NCBI GenBank assembly: GCA_039908285.1
Contig: JAMOBE010000079.1
Coordinates: 1-16,880 of the forward strand
Source of the DNA: JAMOBE01 sp039908285
GTDB lineage: Bacteria; Pseudomonadota; Alphaproteobacteria; Rhodospirillales; Rhodospirillaceae
Reading direction: 5' to 3'
Length of the DNA stretch: 16,880 bases
The position numbers and the translations under genes were made by a program. The notes under the pieces were generated by a model. It was not told the origin of the DNA and searched no databases. It saw only the letters and a list, made by a program, of their open reading frames with translations. Positions within the stretch are counted from its first letter, which is position 1. Each line of letters starts with the position of its first letter. This document shows positions 15,069 to 16,880 of the stretch, one piece after another.

Positions 15069-15103
15069 TGTGAGGGCCTGAGGCCCTCACACTCCCCGTT
15101 TTT
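15069..15103 (+). terminator. Terminator-like 10-bp hairpin
   Basis: TGTGAGGGCC (15069-15078) pairs perfectly with GGCCCTCACA (15082-15091) across a TGA triloop, with TTTTT at 15099-15103, eight bases beyond the stem. The T-run is somewhat far for a strong terminator, and the hairpin may instead be part of another dispersed intergenic repeat. Confidence 0.45.
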
Positions 15104-15305
15104 CACCAGAATGAAAAGTCATGGGGAGCGCGAGGGGCCTGTTTCGTCCCGTGGACAAAGCCTGAGGACGACCTGCGCTCCAGCCCCGCACGACCAACCA
15201 CCATATACCAATAGCAACCTCATGCCTGCGATTTGCCTCTGCGCTGCTCGCTGGACACGATGATTATTGGATGAGCTCAAACAAACACAACAACCAAAGA
15301 GGGTG

Positions 15306-15342
15306 ATATCACAACCAAAAGCGTGCGTTTCCTTTGTGATAT
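15306..15342. promoter_or_regulatory. Inverted repeat upstream of flagellin 2 promoter
   Basis: ATATCACAA (15306-15314) and TTGTGATAT (15334-15342) are perfect inverted copies 19 bases apart, ending 49 bases before the -35 of flagellin gene 2. Position and symmetry would suit a binding site for an activator or repressor. No counterpart is seen before flagellin 1. Confidence 0.35.
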
Positions 15343-15391
15343 AGGCGCATATGAGGCTCGATAGAGTCAATGAATTACTATTAGACTGCGA

Positions 15392-15420
15392 TTGACATCG
15401 CATACTCGATCAACTAAAAT
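15392..15420 (+). promoter_or_regulatory. Sigma70-like promoter of flagellin gene 2
   Basis: TTGACA (15392-15397), a 17-base spacer, and TAAAAT (15415-15420) are close to the consensus. The -10 ends 103 bases before ATG 15523, exactly as for flagellin 1. The expected transcript start falls at a small inverted repeat, TGTCTG/CAGACA (15427-15442). The better -10 suggests stronger basal transcription than copy 1. Confidence 0.75.
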
Positions 15421-15458
15421 GCAAGCTGTCTGGATTCAGACAATGGGAGCAGTGATGT

Positions 15459-15522
15459 AACGCCTGTCCCCGTAAAGATCGGATAGAAGAGTCCGGTTCA
15501 GCCCCAGAACGGGAGATAAACA
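15459..15522 (+). promoter_or_regulatory. Conserved flagellin 5' leader with hairpin (copy 2)
   Basis: This is the counterpart of 13871-13933. The stem is CGGAT (15480-15484) with GTCCG (15491-15495) and loop AGAAGA, followed by the shared CCAGAACGGGAGA block that includes the ribosome site GGGAG. Conservation across the non-coding leader is stronger than expected for untranslated spacer. Confidence 0.6.
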
Positions 15523-16344
15523 ATGTCAGTAATTGACGTTTCACTTGGCATTTCGACGCGCACCAACCTGCTTTCGTTGCAGGAAACGTCCAGCCTGATC
15601 GCCCGGACACAGAACAGGTTGTCCACCCAAAAGAAGGTCAACAGCGCCCTAGACAACGCCCAGGCGTATTTTCAGGCTTCCAACCTGACGAACCGGGCCG
15701 GTGACTTTGCCAAACTGAAGGACGGCATCGATCAGGCCGTCAGCATCGTGAAGAGTTCGATGCAAGGCGTCAGCGGCATAACTGACCTCATTCAGCAGAT
15801 GCAGGGTCTTACCTCCTCGGCCAAGAACACGAACGACACGAGCGAACGATCGAAGCTTGCTTCTCAGTTCGATATGCTTCGTCTCCATATCACAAACCTC
15901 GCGGGGGATGCGTCCTACAACGGGACCAATCTCATCAAGTCCAACGCAGACAACCTGACGGTAACCTTCAACGAGACCGGCACCAGCAAGATGACCGTCA
16001 CGGGGACGGCAATGGACACCGTCGGTCTGACCCTGACCTGCTCCGCCAATGATTGGGGGAGCGATGCCAATATCGATACCTCCACCAACATCCTTGACAA
16101 CGCCCTTTCGACCTTGCGGGCCACCGCATCGAGGATGGGAACCAACTCCTCGTTGCTGGGCATCCGTCTGGATTTCACCAAGACTCTGGTCACCACGCTG
16201 CAGGAAGGTGCGGGCAAGCTGGTCAATGCCGATATGAACGAAGAGTCGGCCAATCTCCTTGCCTTGCAGACCCGGCAGCAGCTCGGCACCATCTCGCTGA
16301 GCCTGGCGCAGAAGTCTGAGTCTTCGGTCCTTTCGCTCTTCTAG
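15523..16344 (+). CDS. Flagellin, short form, copy 2
   Basis: This second 273-residue flagellin aligns without gaps to copy 1. It has the same N-terminal helix region (TRTNLLSLQETSSLIARTQN; ALDNAQAYFQASNLTNRA), a small Ser/Thr/Asn-rich centre and the same C-terminal helix. In the first part of the gene about 15 of 110 aligned bases differ from copy 1, but in the last 147 bases (16198-16344) only one differs. The start has GGGAG about seven bases upstream in a leader shared with copy 1. The two subunits may be used in the same filament or under different conditions: its promoter is closer to consensus and its surroundings are AT-richer. About 250 bases of palindromic DNA separate its stop from its terminator. 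Confidence 0.95.
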   Translation: MSVIDVSLGISTRTNLLSLQETSSLIARTQNRLSTQKKVNSALDNAQAYFQASNLTNRAGDFAKLKDGIDQAVSIVKSSMQGVSGITDLIQQMQGLTSSAKNTNDTSERSKLASQFDMLRLHITNLAGDASYNGTNLIKSNADNLTVTFNETGTSKMTVTGTAMDTVGLTLTCSANDWGSDANIDTSTNILDNALSTLRATASRMGTNSSLLGIRLDFTKTLVTTLQEGAGKLVNADMNEESANLLALQTRQQLGTISLSLAQKSESSVLSLF

Positions 16345-16388
16345 CCCGAGTTTCTCATAACGCGGCGGAGCCGCAACCAAAAAGGTTC

Positions 16389-16445
16389 GTATTACTGATT
16401 CGAAAAATCTCCGCGCGCCGTGAAGATTTTTCGGGTCAGTAATAC
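16389..16445. repeat. Dispersed palindrome, copy C
   Basis: GTATTACTGA (16389-16398) and TCAGTAATAC (16436-16445) are the outer ends of a 57-base palindrome with CGAAAAATCT/AGATTTTTCG as the inner stem; four mismatches are seen over arms of about 27 bases. It belongs to the same family as 3986-4046 and 14953-15005. It lies 44 bases after the flagellin 2 stop. Confidence 0.85.
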
Positions 16446-16472
16446 AGGGACGCGGAATGATGGCGCAGAGAC

Positions 16473-16550
16473 TTGATCCGCCCATGATTTTTCCGACCGC
16501 CGCCAATACTTGATGTATTGGCAAGGGAGGAAAAGTCATGGGCGGATCAA
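16473..16550. repeat. Large nested palindrome
   Basis: The 22-base arms at 16473-16494 (beginning TTGATCCGCCCATGA) and 16529-16550 pair with one mismatch. A second perfect hairpin, GCCAATAC/GTATTGGC (16502-16509 with 16515-16522), sits inside. The 78-base element carries no gene. Its shape suggests a small non-autonomous mobile or REP-like element; no target-site duplication is obvious. Confidence 0.75.
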
Positions 16551-16617
16551 AGATCAAGCCAGCATCCGTCGGACCCGTGAGAAATTCTGGCTGGAGCGGC
16601 TGGTCTGTTCCAACGTA

Positions 16618-16649
16618 GGGGTGGTGGGTTTCCCACCCCCCCTTTTTTT
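16618..16649 (+). terminator. Intrinsic terminator downstream of flagellin gene 2
   Basis: GGGGTGGTGGG (16618-16628), loop TTT, and CCCACCCCCCC (16632-16642) form a stem with one mismatch, followed by seven T residues (16643-16649). It is homologous to the flagellin 1 terminator, including flanking bases (GCGGCTGGTCT before, GGCGTCACCGCCATGGCGG after), but lies 274 bases from the stop instead of 24. Confidence 0.85.
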
Positions 16650-16730
16650 GTGAGGCGTCACCGCCATGGCGGAAAGCGATTCCGACGCTGAAACAGCAGT
16701 TCTAATTAGGACGGGTTTTGGGTGAAATTG

Positions 16731-16746
16731 GTGGGCTGCCGCCCAC
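16731..16746. other. Short hairpin
   Basis: GTGGGC (16731-16736) pairs with GCCCAC (16741-16746) across TGCC. It lies between the flagellin 2 terminator and the 27-bp tandem repeat. No T-run follows, and no gene is seen around it. Confidence 0.35.
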
Positions 16747-16762
16747 ACCCGCCCGGGGCGTC

Positions 16763-16880
16763 GTGCCAGGGGCACGCCTTCGGCGTGACGTGCCAGGGGC
16801 ACGCCTTCGGCGTGACGTGCCAGGGGCACGCCTTCGGCGTGACGTGCCAGGGGCACGCCTTCGGCGTGACGTGCCAGGGG
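16763..16880. repeat. 27-bp tandem repeat, at least 4.4 copies, running off the window
   Basis: Identical units start at 16763, 16790, 16817 and 16844, with a partial fifth at 16871 that reaches the window edge. Each unit holds two overlapping perfect hairpins: GTGCC-AGG-GGCAC and CACGCC-TTC-GGCGTG. There are no spacers, so it is not CRISPR. The period is a multiple of three, giving a nine-residue repeat in the minus-strand frame, but nothing suggests that this frame is translated. The lack of divergence points to recent expansion. Confidence 0.95.

Larger units (their letters stand above)
14813..15391. other. Gene-free hairpin-rich spacer between the flagellin genes
   Basis: I see no credible gene here. 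The first 50 bases repeat the sequence after the second flagellin terminator, including the palindrome CCGCCATGGCGG (14825-14836). Further structures are a hairpin CTGAAAAG/CTTTTCAG (14851-14858 with 14864-14871), a dispersed palindrome (14953-15005), GTACCTG/CAGGTAC (15002-15017), a terminator-like hairpin (15069-15103) and an ATATCACAA/TTGTGATAT repeat (15306-15342). From about 15180 the sequence is clearly richer in A+T than the neighbouring genes. The open frame at 14829-15263 crosses these structures and does not look like a gene. Confidence 0.7.

Noticed and set aside
14829..15263. 144-codon open frame between the flagellins
   Set aside because: It crosses a dispersed palindrome and several hairpins, lacks a ribosome site, and starts within the CCGCCATGGCGG palindrome that is repeated after flagellin 2 without a matching frame.
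16554..16856. Minus-strand open frame encoding a nine-residue repeat
   Set aside because: The repeat arises only because the 27-bp tandem unit is a multiple of three; the rest is antisense to the terminator region.
16763..16880. CRISPR array
   Set aside because: Units are directly joined with no unique spacers, and no cas genes are present.

Overview
The window is high-GC DNA that reads as an alphaproteobacterium, most likely a Rhodospirillales/Magnetospirillum-like organism. The main clue is a pair of very short flagellins (273 residues, essentially no variable central domain) beside a TPR-glycosyltransferase, together with dense dispersed palindromes between genes. The taxon is an inference from gene style, not from a marker gene.

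Layout. On the left, a BpsA-like branched-polyamine aminopropyltransferase (minus strand) lies back to back with two tandem paralogous radical SAM proteins (plus strand), each carrying a half-SPASM (twitch-like) cysteine set. A 22-bp tandem repeat runs across the stop codon of the second one. Next come folE (GTP cyclohydrolase I) and apaG on the minus strand, separated by a dispersed palindrome. A secreted proline-rich protein of unknown function (plus) converges on trpS (minus). Divergent from trpS is a short PLP-fold threonine-dehydratase-like protein in which the PLP lysine is replaced by arginine. It converges on a minus-strand block made, in transcription order, of a TPR/GT41 O-GlcNAc-transferase-like protein, YacG, an RND membrane-fusion protein and an MdtB/MdtC-type RND pump. 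Two junctions in this block are ATGA overlaps.

On the right, two paralogous flagellin genes (plus strand) follow, divergent from the glycosyltransferase. Each has a TTGACA-N17 promoter exactly 103 bases from -10 end to ATG, a conserved leader with a small hairpin, and a matching intrinsic terminator. In copy 2 about 250 bp of palindromic DNA has entered between stop codon and terminator, while the last 147 coding bases of the two genes are almost identical, which suggests recent gene conversion. The window ends inside a 27-bp tandem repeat whose unit forms two hairpins.

How the parts work together. The glycosyltransferase-flagellin pairing suggests cytoplasmic flagellin glycosylation of the FlmG type. 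The polyamine synthase/radical SAM group and the PLP-fold pseudoenzyme are the least explained parts and the best candidates for new biology. The remaining genes (folE, apaG, trpS, yacG, RND efflux) look ordinary.
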